From positions 62,001-126,000 of the forward strand of contig CAKVOP010000001.1 in assembly GCA_934793215.1 (NCBI GenBank): a stretch of 64,000 nucleotides of DNA, given 5' to 3'. The DNA is from an uncultured Clostridia bacterium (GTDB lineage Bacteria > Bacillota > Clostridia > Christensenellales > UBA1242). A program made the position numbers and the translations under genes. The notes under the pieces were generated by a model, which ran no database searches, had not been told where the DNA came from, and was given only the letters and a program-made list of their open reading frames with translations. Positions 34,082 to 42,769 of this stretch are shown here, piece after piece. The stretch's first letter is position 1. Each line of letters begins with the position of its first letter.

Positions 34082-34825
34082 TTATCTTTCTGGTTCTTCA
34101 TCTTCAAGGTCGGTAGGCTCGCCATTTTCTGGTTTCGCACCACAAGCAATGAGCAGTGTTATGATATCTTTTTGCTGATAATACTCGGCGATATCGAGTG
34201 CACTTTTTCCTTCGTTATTTCTAACATTTATATCAGCACCATGATCTATAAGCAATCTACAAGTATCTTTTTTGCCTGCTGATGCTGCTTTCATTAATGG
34301 TGTGCTTCCATTTTCATTGACAGCATTAACATCAGCGCCGTTTTCAATGAGTAGCCTGCAAACGCTTGTGTGTCCAGTCAATGCACCAACCATCAATGCA
34401 GTGCATTTATCTGCATCTACCGCATTTACAAGTGCACCATTTTGAATAAGAAGTTTGCAAACCTCTATTTGACCAGTCCATGTGGCTTCCATAAGTGGGG
34501 AACACCCCATTAGGCCGACAGCATTAACATCAGCACCATGATTGATTAAAAATCGGCAAATCTCTGTTTGCCCTTTTAACGCTAAACGCATAAGTAGCGT
34601 GTAGCCGAACTTGTCATTTGAATTAACATTTGCGCCATTTTCAATTAAAAGCTCGCAGATTGCCATTTGTCCTTTTGTAACTGCAATCATTAAAGCGGTG
34701 CATTCATTTTTATCAATAGCATTTACATCGGCTCCGTCTTTTAAAAGCTTTTGAATCTTTATAATGTTTCCTTCCTTGCATGCACTCAAGAACTTTTCAT
34801 CTAACAGTAATTTTTTGTTTTTCAT
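34082..34825 (-). CDS. Ankyrin-repeat protein
   Basis: The 247-residue protein is built of about seven 33-residue ankyrin repeats, each with forms of TALMIAVTKGQMAICELLIENGANVN. A short charged start and an acidic tail (ENGEPTDLEDEEPER) flank them. It has no signal peptide, membrane segment or catalytic domain, so it is probably a cytosolic protein-binding scaffold with an unknown partner. AAGGGT precedes the ATG. A perfect consensus promoter drives it, which suggests substantial constitutive expression. Repeat units are similar but not identical. Confidence 0.9.
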   Translation of the reverse strand: MKNKKLLLDEKFLSACKEGNIIKIQKLLKDGADVNAIDKNECTALMIAVTKGQMAICELLIENGANVNSNDKFGYTLLMRLALKGQTEICRFLINHGADVNAVGLMGCSPLMEATWTGQIEVCKLLIQNGALVNAVDADKCTALMVGALTGHTSVCRLLIENGADVNAVNENGSTPLMKAASAGKKDTCRLLIDHGADINVRNNEGKSALDIAEYYQQKDIITLLIACGAKPENGEPTDLEDEEPER

Positions 34826-34851
34826 TTTTACCCTTTTTGTTTAGTATAGTC

Positions 34852-34880
34852 ATTATAATAAAAAATCTCTTTTTTGTCAA
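34852..34880 (-). promoter_or_regulatory. Perfect consensus promoter of the ankyrin gene
   Basis: On the minus strand: TTGACA, 17 bases, TATAAT, then a leader of about 25 bases with AAGGGT. The 185 bases between it and the hrcA promoter are AT-rich with no gene seen. Confidence 0.85.
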
Positions 34881-35065
34881 TAAGGAACCATTGCGACCAT
34901 GATACCTATAACATAGACACTGCAAAGTTAAGTAAAGATAAATTTTTGTTTGTTAGTCGAGTGATTATTGTTTTATTATTTAATTATAATAATATATTTA
35001 ATAGAAAGTAAAAGTATCGAGATTCAAAATTCGACAAAAAAATTTTAAAAAATTTGCAGTTTTTG

Positions 35066-35094
35066 TTGACTATTTTATTTTTATTGCGTATAAT
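35066..35094 (+). promoter_or_regulatory. hrcA operon promoter
   Basis: TTGACT, 17 bases, TATAAT. The CIRCE operator begins five bases after the -10, over the transcription start. Confidence 0.9.
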
Positions 35095-35098
35095 ATTG

Positions 35099-35125
35099 CT
35101 AGCACTTAAAAGTAGAGAGTGCTAA
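35099..35125 (+). promoter_or_regulatory. CIRCE operator (HrcA binding site)
   Basis: CTAGCACTT, nine bases, GAGTGCTAA. It matches the CIRCE consensus TTAGCACTC-N9-GAGTGCTAA with two changes in the left arm. HrcA is encoded just downstream, so the operon represses itself until heat stress titrates HrcA. Confidence 0.95.
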
Positions 35126-35148
35126 CAAAGTCGAAAACGAGGTTGTTT

Positions 35149-36144
35149 ATGGTTTTAAACGAACGAAGAAAGCAAATCTTAACTATGGCAGTTGAAGAGT
35201 ACATTCGAGATTGCTCACCAATCACAAGTGGGGGAATCAAAGATGTCGCATCATTAAACTGCTCAACAGCGACTCTGCGAAACGAACTTTCCACATTGGA
35301 GGCTATGGGATTTTTAAAACAACTCCATACTTCTGGCGGAAGGATTCCAACAGTCCAAGGTTATAGATATTATGTTGAAAACCTTTTGTCAAGCGCACAA
35401 GCGTCAAACAAAGAACTTGAAGATGTGAAAAAAGTTATATCTTCAAGAACATCATCTCTAACTGATATTGTAACAGGGATCGCAAAGATTGTCTCAAAGG
35501 CGACAAACTATCCAACGGCTATCATGGTTAGCGGAGTGGAACATTTAGTTTTAAACGAATTTAAAATTATTCCACTTCTTGACGAAAAAATTATGGTGCT
35601 AATTGGAACAATGTCTGGCTACATCAATCAAACTATTGAAGTTAAAGCGTCGGCAAAGGATTGCGAAGATGCGTCAAATTATTTAACAAAACATTTTCGT
35701 GGCGAAACGATTGGATATATGATTGAAAACATAAACCAATTTGAAAAAGGAATGAAAAGTGAGATTAAATCTTTTGAGGGCGTTGTAAATTCGCTTATCG
35801 AAGGACTTAAAAACCTAAACAAGCAAAAGTATTTAGATGTTAGACGAGAGGGAAGCGGGAAAATATTGTCATCTAGCGACAAAGAGAGTGCTCAAAAAGT
35901 GCTTGATGTACTTGATGATGAAAAAGAACTTTCGTCAATCTTGGAGGTTAAAGGCGAAGATATAGAAGTAACAGTGGCTGACGAGGACAACGCAAAGTGT
36001 AGTGTTGTTAAAGCACCAATTTGTGTAAACGGAAAACAACTTGCTTCAATCGGCGTCATAGGGCCTCAACGAATGGATTATGCGGGGATTGCATCGGCTC
36101 TTAAAGTAGTGATTGACAATCTTCGAGAAATAAAAGGAGAGTAA
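35149..36144 (+). CDS. hrcA: Heat-inducible transcription repressor HrcA
   Basis: The 331-residue protein has an N-terminal winged helix (LNERRKQILTMAVEEYIRDCSPITSGGI, CSTATLRNELSTLEAMGFL) and the HrcA HTSGGRIPTVQGYRYYV motif. A GAF-like C-terminal domain ends in SIGVIGPQRMDYAGIAS. It binds CIRCE upstream of its own gene. The ATG follows GAGG. An in-frame start 30 bases earlier lies inside the CIRCE-proximal leader and was rejected. grpE begins directly after the stop. Confidence 0.95.
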   Translation: MVLNERRKQILTMAVEEYIRDCSPITSGGIKDVASLNCSTATLRNELSTLEAMGFLKQLHTSGGRIPTVQGYRYYVENLLSSAQASNKELEDVKKVISSRTSSLTDIVTGIAKIVSKATNYPTAIMVSGVEHLVLNEFKIIPLLDEKIMVLIGTMSGYINQTIEVKASAKDCEDASNYLTKHFRGETIGYMIENINQFEKGMKSEIKSFEGVVNSLIEGLKNLNKQKYLDVRREGSGKILSSSDKESAQKVLDVLDDEKELSSILEVKGEDIEVTVADEDNAKCSVVKAPICVNGKQLASIGVIGPQRMDYAGIASALKVVIDNLREIKGE

Positions 36145-36834
36145 ATGAAGGAAAAGGACAAAGAGAAAGAGTATAATTGTCATTGCAGTGAGCATGGCGA
36201 GGGCGAAAAATGTTCTTGCGGTGATAACTGCACATGTGGAGATAACTGCACATGTGGAGACGATTGCCACTGTCACCAAACTAACCAAAGCAATGAAAAT
36301 TGCTCGTGTGGTGATGATTGTACATGCGAAGAAGATTGCACTTGCTCCTCAAACGGAGGTTGCGAATGTGACGACAAACCAGATAATTGCAACTGTGTGA
36401 CAGACGAAAAAGTCTTGGCTGATCAATATCTTAATCTTGCAAAGCGTGTTCAAGCAGATTTTGAAAATTTTAGACGACATGCGATTGAAGATATAAAAAG
36501 TGCTAGAATTGATGGTCAAAAGTCAGTTATCGAAGTGTTTTTGCCTTGCCTTGATACTTTCAAAGAGGCAAAAAAATCAATTAATGATGAAGCGGTTTTA
36601 AAAGGCGTTGAAATGATTGAAAATAAGATTTTAGACGCACTTAAATCACTTGGGGTAGAAAAAATCCCTTCTATTGGAGAGGTTTACAACCCTCACCTTC
36701 ATGAAGCCATGATGGCAATGAAAGATGAAAAGAAAGAAAACAATATCATCTTGGACGAGTTCCAAGCAGGATATATGTTTGAAGGTAAAGTAATTAGACA
36801 TTCAAAAGTTATTGTCAATAAAAAGGAGGATTAA
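36145..36834 (+). CDS. grpE: GrpE nucleotide exchange factor with N-terminal cysteine-rich domain
   Basis: The 229-residue protein has the GrpE domain from about residue 88 ([22 protein letters not shown], then NPHLHEAMM and [16 protein letters not shown]). GrpE exchanges nucleotide on DnaK. Residues 12-84 are unusual: twenty cysteines in ten CxC pairs, spaced by units like CTCGDN, plus a few His and many Asp/Glu. This resembles a metallothionein-like metal-binding segment in place of the usual acidic, coiled N-terminus. An 18-bp unit is tandemly duplicated at 36223-36258. It follows hrcA with no gap and precedes dnaK by four bases. Confidence 0.95.
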   Translation: MKEKDKEKEYNCHCSEHGEGEKCSCGDNCTCGDNCTCGDDCHCHQTNQSNENCSCGDDCTCEEDCTCSSNGGCECDDKPDNCNCVTDEKVLADQYLNLAKRVQADFENFRRHAIEDIKSARIDGQKSVIEVFLPCLDTFKEAKKSINDEAVLKGVEMIENKILDALKSLGVEKIPSIGEVYNPHLHEAMMAMKDEKKENNIILDEFQAGYMFEGKVIRHSKVIVNKKED

Positions 36835-36838
36835 TATT

Positions 36839-38680
36839 ATGGGAAAAATTATTGGTATTGACTTAGGAACTACAAACTCATGTGTAGCAGTTATGGAAGG
36901 TGGTAAACCAACCGTTATCGCAAATGCAGAAGGGGACAGAACAACTCCATCTGTTGTTGCATACACCAAAGAAGGGGAAAGACTTGTTGGAAAGGTTGCA
37001 AAGCGTCAAGCTATCGTAAACGCTGAAAACACAGTTCAATCTATCAAAAGAGAGATGGGAACAAATTATAAAGTAACATTAAATGGCAAAGAGTACACTC
37101 CACAAGAGATTTCTGCGATGATTCTTTCAAAACTTAAACAAGATGCTGAAAGTTATCTTGGTGGAGCAGTAACCCAAGCAGTAATCACTGTTCCTGCATA
37201 CTTTAACGATGCACAGCGTCAAGCAACAAAAGACGCGGGCAAAATCGCTGGTCTTGAAGTTTTAAGAATTATCAACGAACCAACTGCCGCTGCTCTTGCA
37301 TATGGACTTGATAAAGGCGAAAACGCAAATCAAAAGATTTTAGTTTATGACCTCGGTGGCGGTACATTCGATGTTTCTATTCTTGAAATTGGTGACGGCG
37401 TATTTGAAGTTCTTTCAACAAATGGCAACACTCGTCTTGGCGGTGATGATTTTGATAACAGAATTATTGACCTTTTGGTTGAAGAATTTAAGAGAACAAA
37501 CAATATTGACTTAACAAGCGACAAACTTGCTATGCAAAGACTTAAAGAGGCTGCTGAAAAGGCAAAAATTGACCTTTCTGCAACTCCAAAAACAACAATT
37601 TCTCTTCCATTCATTTCTGCTGACGCTACTGGTCCTAAACATATGGAATATGAACTTACTCGTGCAAAATTTGACGACATTACAAGTGATCTTGTAAAAG
37701 AAACAATTGACTGCACTGTAAGAGCACTTGCCGATGCAAAACTTGACAAAAATCAAATTGATAAAGTGGTTTTAGTTGGTGGTTCAACAAGAATCCCAGC
37801 TGTTCAAGAAGCAGTAAAATCATTTACTGGTAAAGAGCCATATAAGGGCGTAAACCCAGATGAATGCGTTGCCGTAGGTGCAGCAATTCAAGCAGGCGTT
37901 CTTGGCGGAGAAGTTAAAGATGTTCTTCTTCTTGATGTAACCCCACTTTCTCTTGGTATTGAAACTTTGGGTGGAGTATTTACAAAACTCATCGAAAGAA
38001 ATACAACTATCCCTACAAGAAAATCTCAAATTTTCTCAACTGCTGTTGACAACCAACCAGGCGTTGATATTCATGTTCTTCAAGGTGAAAGAGAGTTTGC
38101 AAATCAAAACAAAACTCTTGGAAGATTCCAATTAAGCGATATTCCACCAGCACCAAGAGGAGTTCCTCAAATCGAAGTAACTTTTGATATTGATGCAAAT
38201 GGTATCGTTAAAGTTTCAGCAAAAGACCTTGGAACAAACAAGGAACAAAACATCACAATCACTGCTTCTTCAAACCTTAAAGATGAAGATATCGAAAAGG
38301 CAATCAAAGAAGCCGAAGCTCACGCAGAGGAAGATAAGAAGCGTAAAGAGCTTGTTGAAACTAAAAACCAAGCCGATAATATGGTTTATGGACTTGAAAA
38401 AATGCTTAAAGAAAATGGTGATAAACTTGCAGACGAAGATAAGAAAAGACTTCAAGACGCCATTGAAAAAGCAAAGAAAGAGTTTGAAAGTGATAACATT
38501 GAAGTCGTTAAGAAAGCTCTTGAAGAACTTACAAATGTTTCAAATGGTATAGTTTCAAAAATGTATCAATCAGCAAACCCAAATGGTGGGGCTAATCCTA
38601 ACGGAGGAGCAAACCCAAATGGTGGAACTGATGGTAATAATGGCTCAAACGGAAGTGACCCAGAAGTTGTAGTTGACTAA
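36839..38680 (+). CDS. dnaK: Molecular chaperone DnaK (Hsp70)
   Basis: The 613-residue chaperone starts [20 protein letters not shown]. Other visible motifs are [31 protein letters not shown], the linker [19 protein letters not shown] and the substrate domain. The C-terminus carries three near repeats of NPNGGA followed by a Gly/Asn-rich tail and PEVVVD, instead of a plain acidic EEVD-like end. AAGGAGG precedes the ATG at 36839. An upstream in-frame ATG falls inside grpE and was rejected. Confidence 0.97.
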   Translation: MGKIIGIDLGTTNSCVAVMEGGKPTVIANAEGDRTTPSVVAYTKEGERLVGKVAKRQAIVNAENTVQSIKREMGTNYKVTLNGKEYTPQEISAMILSKLKQDAESYLGGAVTQAVITVPAYFNDAQRQATKDAGKIAGLEVLRIINEPTAAALAYGLDKGENANQKILVYDLGGGTFDVSILEIGDGVFEVLSTNGNTRLGGDDFDNRIIDLLVEEFKRTNNIDLTSDKLAMQRLKEAAEKAKIDLSATPKTTISLPFISADATGPKHMEYELTRAKFDDITSDLVKETIDCTVRALADAKLDKNQIDKVVLVGGSTRIPAVQEAVKSFTGKEPYKGVNPDECVAVGAAIQAGVLGGEVKDVLLLDVTPLSLGIETLGGVFTKLIERNTTIPTRKSQIFSTAVDNQPGVDIHVLQGEREFANQNKTLGRFQLSDIPPAPRGVPQIEVTFDIDANGIVKVSAKDLGTNKEQNITITASSNLKDEDIEKAIKEAEAHAEEDKKRKELVETKNQADNMVYGLEKMLKENGDKLADEDKKRLQDAIEKAKKEFESDNIEVVKKALEELTNVSNGIVSKMYQSANPNGGANPNGGANPNGGTDGNNGSNGSDPEVVVD

Positions 38681-38727
38681 TTTATAATTTAAAATAGTTA
38701 ACAAAATGTGTTTTAAGAAAGGTGTAT

Positions 38728-38853
38728 GGCAAACAAGATTGCCTTGGGAGGCGAAAGATAAGAGGGCAAAACCAAACTTCTTCCTCCCAGAAACCTTCCT
38801 CCACATATAAATTAAAGAAATTGGTTTTTAGGGGGCTTTTACCCCCTTAAAAT
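38728..38853 (+). promoter_or_regulatory. Structured dnaK-dnaJ intergenic region
   Basis: Three stems are visible: GGCAA/TTGCC (38728-38743), TGGGAGG/CCTCCCA (38745-38789) and AGGGGG/CCCCCT (about 38830-38847). None is followed by a proper T run. They may be processing or attenuation structures that set the DnaJ:DnaK ratio, or an uncharacterised leader element. Confidence 0.45.
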
Positions 38854-38870
38854 CGTAATAAAGGATAAGT

Positions 38871-40004
38871 ATGGCAAGTAAAGACTATTATGAAATTCTT
38901 GGTGTAAGTAAAGATGCAAGTGAAGATGAAATTAAATCTGCTTATCGCAGACTTGCAAAGAAGTATCACCCAGATTTGAATAAAACTGAAGAAGCGGCAA
39001 GTAAGTTTAAAGAAATTAACGAAGCTTATGAAGTGCTTGGCGACAGCAAAAAGAGAGCAAATTATGACCAATTTGGCTCGGCTGACGGCAATCCTTTTGG
39101 TGCTGGCGGAAACGCTGGTGGTGGTTTTGGAGATTTCTTTGGTGGAGGTGCTGGTGGCTTTGGTGATATTTTTGGCGACATCTTCTCTGCTTTCGGCGGA
39201 GGCACTCGTGGAGGCTCACGAGTTTCACAGCAGGGAGAAGACATTAATCTTGCCATGAACCTCACCTTCGAAGAGGCTTGCTTTGGCGTTGAAAAAGATA
39301 TAACTGTTGGCAAGATTGAACAGTGTGCTTCTTGCCACGGCACAGGAGCAAAAAATGGAAGTGAATTCACCACTTGTTCTCAATGCGGTGGAAGCGGAAG
39401 AGTTCGCATGCAAGAGCGTACAATATTTGGCGTAAGTATTCGTGAAGGTGCTTGCCCAAAATGTAATGGAACTGGCAAAATCATCAAAGAAAAATGCGAT
39501 GATTGTATGGGCAAAGGGTATAGAAAGATTAACAAACAAATTCATGTCAAATTTCCAGCAGGTATTGACAATGGACAAACGCTTCGCATGAGAGGGGAAG
39601 GTAATGCTCCTACTTCGGGTGCAGGCGTAAACGGTGACCTTAACATTAAAGTAAGTGTTGGCTCGCATCGTGTTCTTGTAAGAAAAGGCTACGATTTAAC
39701 TATGGACCTCTATGTACCTTTCACAACAGCACTTCTTGGCGGAAAAATTGAAATTCCAAGCCTTGAAGGGAAATATGAACTTAAAATTCCAGAACGCACA
39801 ATAAGCGGAACTGTGCTTCGCGTTAAAAATAAGGGAGTACAAAACTTAAACAGTAAAAACAGAGGCGACCTGCTTGTCACAATTAAAGCAGAAATGCCTT
39901 CGTCTTTAAGTAAAGATGAGAAGAGTGCCATTGAATCGCTTGCAAATTCAATAGGTGATAATTCTTACCCAAAATATAATGAAATTTTAAGAAAAATTAA
40001 ATAA
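38871..40004 (+). CDS. dnaJ: Co-chaperone DnaJ (Hsp40)
   Basis: The 377-residue protein has a J domain with KKYHPDLNK (HPD motif), a Gly/Phe-rich linker with [20 protein letters not shown], and four CxxCxGxG zinc repeats ([32 protein letters not shown]). Two C-terminal substrate-binding domains follow. DnaJ delivers substrates to DnaK. AAAGGA lies upstream of the ATG. The 190-base gap from dnaK is structured. Confidence 0.97.
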   Translation: MASKDYYEILGVSKDASEDEIKSAYRRLAKKYHPDLNKTEEAASKFKEINEAYEVLGDSKKRANYDQFGSADGNPFGAGGNAGGGFGDFFGGGAGGFGDIFGDIFSAFGGGTRGGSRVSQQGEDINLAMNLTFEEACFGVEKDITVGKIEQCASCHGTGAKNGSEFTTCSQCGGSGRVRMQERTIFGVSIREGACPKCNGTGKIIKEKCDDCMGKGYRKINKQIHVKFPAGIDNGQTLRMRGEGNAPTSGAGVNGDLNIKVSVGSHRVLVRKGYDLTMDLYVPFTTALLGGKIEIPSLEGKYELKIPERTISGTVLRVKNKGVQNLNSKNRGDLLVTIKAEMPSSLSKDEKSAIESLANSIGDNSYPKYNEILRKIK

Positions 40005-40054
40005 AAATGTATTTGTAGAGAAAAATGTTATGAATAAATAGGTTTCTTTGCAAT

Positions 40055-40116
40055 AAAAATGCACTTTAATAAAAGTAGCTCTTAAAGAGTTCTATTTAAA
40101 TTAAAGTGCATTTTTT
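40055..40116. terminator. Long bidirectional terminator between dnaJ and the glycosyltransferase
   Basis: AAAAATGCACTTTAAT and ATTAAAGTGCATTTTT form a perfect 16-bp stem around a loop with a second small stem (GCTCTT/AGAGTT). Both strands have T runs. Confidence 0.85.
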
Positions 40117-40127
40117 ATTGGACTAAA

Positions 40128-41333
40128 TTATTTATTTGTTTTTTTCTTTTTGCCTTTAAACTTATAACTTTCTGGATTATTTAATGCATCAAATACAATA
40201 TCTGCTATTTCATCAGCGCCATTTTTGGTCCTGTCAAGTTTGTATGTGTTTTCCCTATACTCATCAAGGGCATGTGGGTTGTCGACATAGAATTCAACAA
40301 GTTTTTTTGCTTTCTTTTTGTTTTTAACAAAAATGCCTGTTTTATAAACTTCTGTAAATAATTTGTTTGAAGCTTTTTCGATTGGTCCGCTGTAAAAGTT
40401 TGTCATAATAGGCGTGTGAACAAACACCGAGTCTGTAATTGCGTTTGGACCCGCTTTTGTTATAAATAGGTCACTTGCACAATAATATTCTTCAATATTT
40501 CTAGTAAATGGCAATGGAACAAATGTAATATTTTGAGGAATTTTATTTTTCATGTTTTCGTATTCCTTCAAAAGTTGTTCGTTTCGTCCTGCTACTGGAA
40601 TAATAGTGATGTCTCGGTTGGTTTTTAAAAGTTCTCTTGTAAATTTATCCATATTTGCTGATGCATAGGCGCCGTCTGCAAGGATAACAGTAAATTTGTC
40701 CTTTGGTAAGTTCAATTTTTCTCTGCATTCATCTTGCGACATTGAAAAATTTTGGATAGACTCTCTTGCCATGAAGTTGACTTGCTTTACTTGAGAAGGC
40801 AAACACTTTTTCTTGTTGATTGCTTCATTTGTTGCCATATCATTATTGGTGAACAATATGTCACATCTTCTATCCCACCAACCATGAACGCAATGGTCAG
40901 GGTCGTATATTACATTAAGCCAATTGTTTTCTTTGTTATTTTTGCATGCCTCAACACCATAAAATGCTGGCTCAAAGTGTGTGCTAATAACCATGTCTGG
41001 CTTTAATGCTTCAAGATGTTTTATGCATTTTTTATATATTTTATTGAACACAGATTTATATACGAATTTTAATGTTCCTTGTTCTGTAAAAAGTTTCATG
41101 CAGGCAAATTGAAAATCCAAATAGCCCTTGTGTTTATTTGAAAATTTTACATTATCAATAAGCATTTTTTCATGTTTAATAAGGTCCTTATCTTCATCTG
41201 CTCTAAATATGTAGTCTCTTATAACTTCAATTTCGTTAGGATATTTTTTTTCTAAACTTTGTGCTATTGATTCGGCAGTAACAATGTGTCCTTGTCCTGC
41301 TTCAACAAATGTCACAACTACTCTTTTTTTCAT
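40128..41333 (-). CDS. MGDG synthase/UgtP-type glycosyltransferase (GT28 superfamily)
   Basis: The 401-residue protein begins MKKRVVVTFVEAGQGHIVTAESIAQSLEKK, close to the MGDG-synthase N-terminal domain. The C-terminal GT-B domain has DLFITKAGPNAITDSV, the nucleotide-sugar site. Members transfer Gal or Glc to diacylglycerol, giving membrane glycolipids or lipoteichoic acid anchors. The N-domain HFEPAFYGVEA and CVHGWWDRRCD blocks are specific to this protein. It is not MurG: the MurG motifs are lacking. AAGGGGG precedes the ATG at 41333. Confidence 0.82.
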   Translation of the reverse strand: MKKRVVVTFVEAGQGHIVTAESIAQSLEKKYPNEIEVIRDYIFRADEDKDLIKHEKMLIDNVKFSNKHKGYLDFQFACMKLFTEQGTLKFVYKSVFNKIYKKCIKHLEALKPDMVISTHFEPAFYGVEACKNNKENNWLNVIYDPDHCVHGWWDRRCDILFTNNDMATNEAINKKKCLPSQVKQVNFMARESIQNFSMSQDECREKLNLPKDKFTVILADGAYASANMDKFTRELLKTNRDITIIPVAGRNEQLLKEYENMKNKIPQNITFVPLPFTRNIEEYYCASDLFITKAGPNAITDSVFVHTPIMTNFYSGPIEKASNKLFTEVYKTGIFVKNKKKAKKLVEFYVDNPHALDEYRENTYKLDRTKNGADEIADIVFDALNNPESYKFKGKKKKTNK

Positions 41334-41355
41334 TCTTCCCCCTTTGCGTCTTATC

Positions 41356-41384
41356 ATTATAACCCATTCTTAATAAAAAAGCAA
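41356..41384 (-). promoter_or_regulatory. Glycosyltransferase gene promoter
   Basis: On the minus strand: TTGCTT, 17 bases, TATAAT. The -35 box lies within the 3' arm and T run of the upstream rsmE terminator. Confidence 0.6.
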
Positions 41385-41404
41385 GTAGGCGAGCCGCTTG
41401 CTTT
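41376..41404 (-). terminator. Terminator after rsmE
   Basis: On the minus strand AAGCAAG and CTTGCTT flank an eleven-base loop and lead into TTTT. It lies about 145 bases past the rsmE stop; no gene was found in that gap. Confidence 0.7.
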
Positions 41405-41548
41405 CGTCAAATCCATTTTAAATCATTATTGGTTGGTTTTTAAAATAAGTTTGTCAAAGTTTATGAATTATTTTTTTTGCTAGTTTATCAACTATTAAAA
41501 TGCCCAGATTGAACAGTTTTTATATGTTTATTCTTCTCTTTAGGGAGG

Positions 41549-42244
41549 TTAGTTCCCGCTTAAAATACTTACTAGTGCAAGGGTGGCAACCACTGCGGTG
41601 TCACAGCGAAGAATTCTTTTCCCAAGACTTATAGTTTGACTTTTTGCCATGATTTCTTTTGCTTCTTTATCGGCAAAACCGGCTTCATTCCCTATAACGA
41701 CGCAAATGTTTTGAGCATCATTAATCATACTTTCGCTAAACGCAGTTTCAGCATTTTCGTAAGCAAAAATTACTTTATCAAAACCATCTAATTTTTCAAT
41801 CATTTTTTTAAATGCAATAGGTTGGCTTACCTTGACCAAAGCAGAACGTTCACATTGTTTGCAAGCGGTTGTCACCATATTTTTTACGCGTTCTTCTTTA
41901 AAGTTTTTCATTATTGTCCATTCGCTTGTAAAAAATTGTATTTCGCTCACTCCCATTTCAATGGCTTTTGGAATGATGTTGTCAAAATATTCTTTTTTGG
42001 GCATCATTTGAAAAAGTACTATATTGCGTTTTGGGGCCCCTTCGTTTACTTTTACATTGTCAATGTGGCATCGGCAGAAATCTTTTTCGAATTTTTGTAA
42101 AGTGCAGTAATAATCATTTTCATCATTTACACAGGCAATAATTTTGTCGCCTTCGTTTAGCCTTAAAACTTTTTTAAGATGGAAAAATTCATCGCCCTCA
42201 ATTATAATGTTGTCATTTTCTTTTTTGCCAAAAAACCTTTTCAT
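41549..42244 (-). CDS. rsmE: 16S rRNA m3U1498 methyltransferase RsmE
   Basis: The 231-residue SPOUT methyltransferase has an N-terminal PUA-like part (EGDEFFHLKKVLRLNEGDKI) and the C-terminal knot VVIGNEAGFADKEAKEI, then ISLGKRILRCDTAVVATLALV. It methylates N3 of U1498 in 16S rRNA. A weak AGAGG-type site lies upstream of the ATG. The next minus-strand gene upstream is the Cys/Pro-rich protein, separated by a terminator. Confidence 0.93.
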   Translation of the reverse strand: MKRFFGKKENDNIIIEGDEFFHLKKVLRLNEGDKIIACVNDENDYYCTLQKFEKDFCRCHIDNVKVNEGAPKRNIVLFQMMPKKEYFDNIIPKAIEMGVSEIQFFTSEWTIMKNFKEERVKNMVTTACKQCERSALVKVSQPIAFKKMIEKLDGFDKVIFAYENAETAFSESMINDAQNICVVIGNEAGFADKEAKEIMAKSQTISLGKRILRCDTAVVATLALVSILSGN

Positions 42245-42364
42245 AATTCCTCTACGATTATTATAGCATATTTAAATCAAATTTGAAAGAGATTATTTAA
42301 TGTGCGCGAATTATAGTTTGTATAAATGCAATTCTCTTGACAAAATTTTAAAGTGCGGGAATTG

Positions 42365-42402
42365 CAAAAAGCAGGGTTGAAAGTTTTTTCAATCCTGCCT
42401 AA
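42365..42402 (-). terminator. Terminator after the Cys/Pro-rich gene
   Basis: On the minus strand GCAGGATTGAAA and TTTCAACCCTGC pair with one mismatch and are followed by TTTTTG. Confidence 0.8.
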
Positions 42403-42407
42403 AATTG

Positions 42408-42713
42408 TTAAATGCAGTCCCTGCTTATACTTGATGACAACAAATATCCAGCAAGGAAGAAAAGTGTTGACTTTGGAAATGAAAATTGTACGCAGTCACA
42501 TTTTCTTTCATGTTCTGGGCAACAGCCTCCGCAAGGAGGATATGGCTGTGGACAAGGCGGAAATTGTGGAGGGTAAGGAATGTTCCAAGGTGGAATAGAT
42601 GTGCAAGGGGACAAGCAAGGAGAAGTACAATGGGGAATGCATGGATTCTGTCCGCAACAATAGTTAGGACGCAAAGACACGCATTTGCCCATACGATAAG
42701 GACAAGTTTTCAT
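42408..42713 (-). CDS. Cysteine- and proline-rich small protein, unknown function
   Basis: The 101-residue protein has 15 Cys and about 19 Pro. It starts MKTCPYRMGKCVSLRPNYCC, runs through a Pro/Cys tract with WNIPYPPQFPPCPQPYPPC, then CCPEHERKCDC, and ends in a hydrophobic FPKSTLFFLAGYLLSSS. AAAGGAG stands seven bases before the ATG and a good terminator follows the stop, so it is a real gene. No family was recognised. The composition recalls cross-linked spore coat proteins, and the genome sporulates, but this is inference. The hydrophobic end may anchor it. Confidence 0.75.
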   Translation of the reverse strand: MKTCPYRMGKCVSLRPNYCCGQNPCIPHCTSPCLSPCTSIPPWNIPYPPQFPPCPQPYPPCGGCCPEHERKCDCVQFSFPKSTLFFLAGYLLSSSISRDCI

Positions 42714-42769
42714 AATTGCTCCTTTTAAAGTAATATACTTTGATTTTGCCTCGTAAAATATAAGGATTT

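Noticed and set aside
38577..38640. Repeated Asn-Pro-Asn-Gly-Gly units considered as a separate repeat or CRISPR-like array
   Set aside because: They are in frame at the DnaK C-terminus, few and contiguous, and explained as a low-complexity tail.
39062..39373. Long minus-strand frame opposite dnaJ
   Set aside because: Shadow of the Gly-rich and Cys-rich coding region; no own signals.
40128..41333. Glycosyltransferase considered as the missing MurG
   Set aside because: Its N-terminal domain is of MGDG-synthase type and MurG motifs are lacking; it is also far from the dcw genes.
42353..42598. Plus-strand frame opposite the Cys/Pro-rich gene
   Set aside because: It spans the terminator of the minus-strand gene and has no ribosome site, while the minus-strand gene has both.
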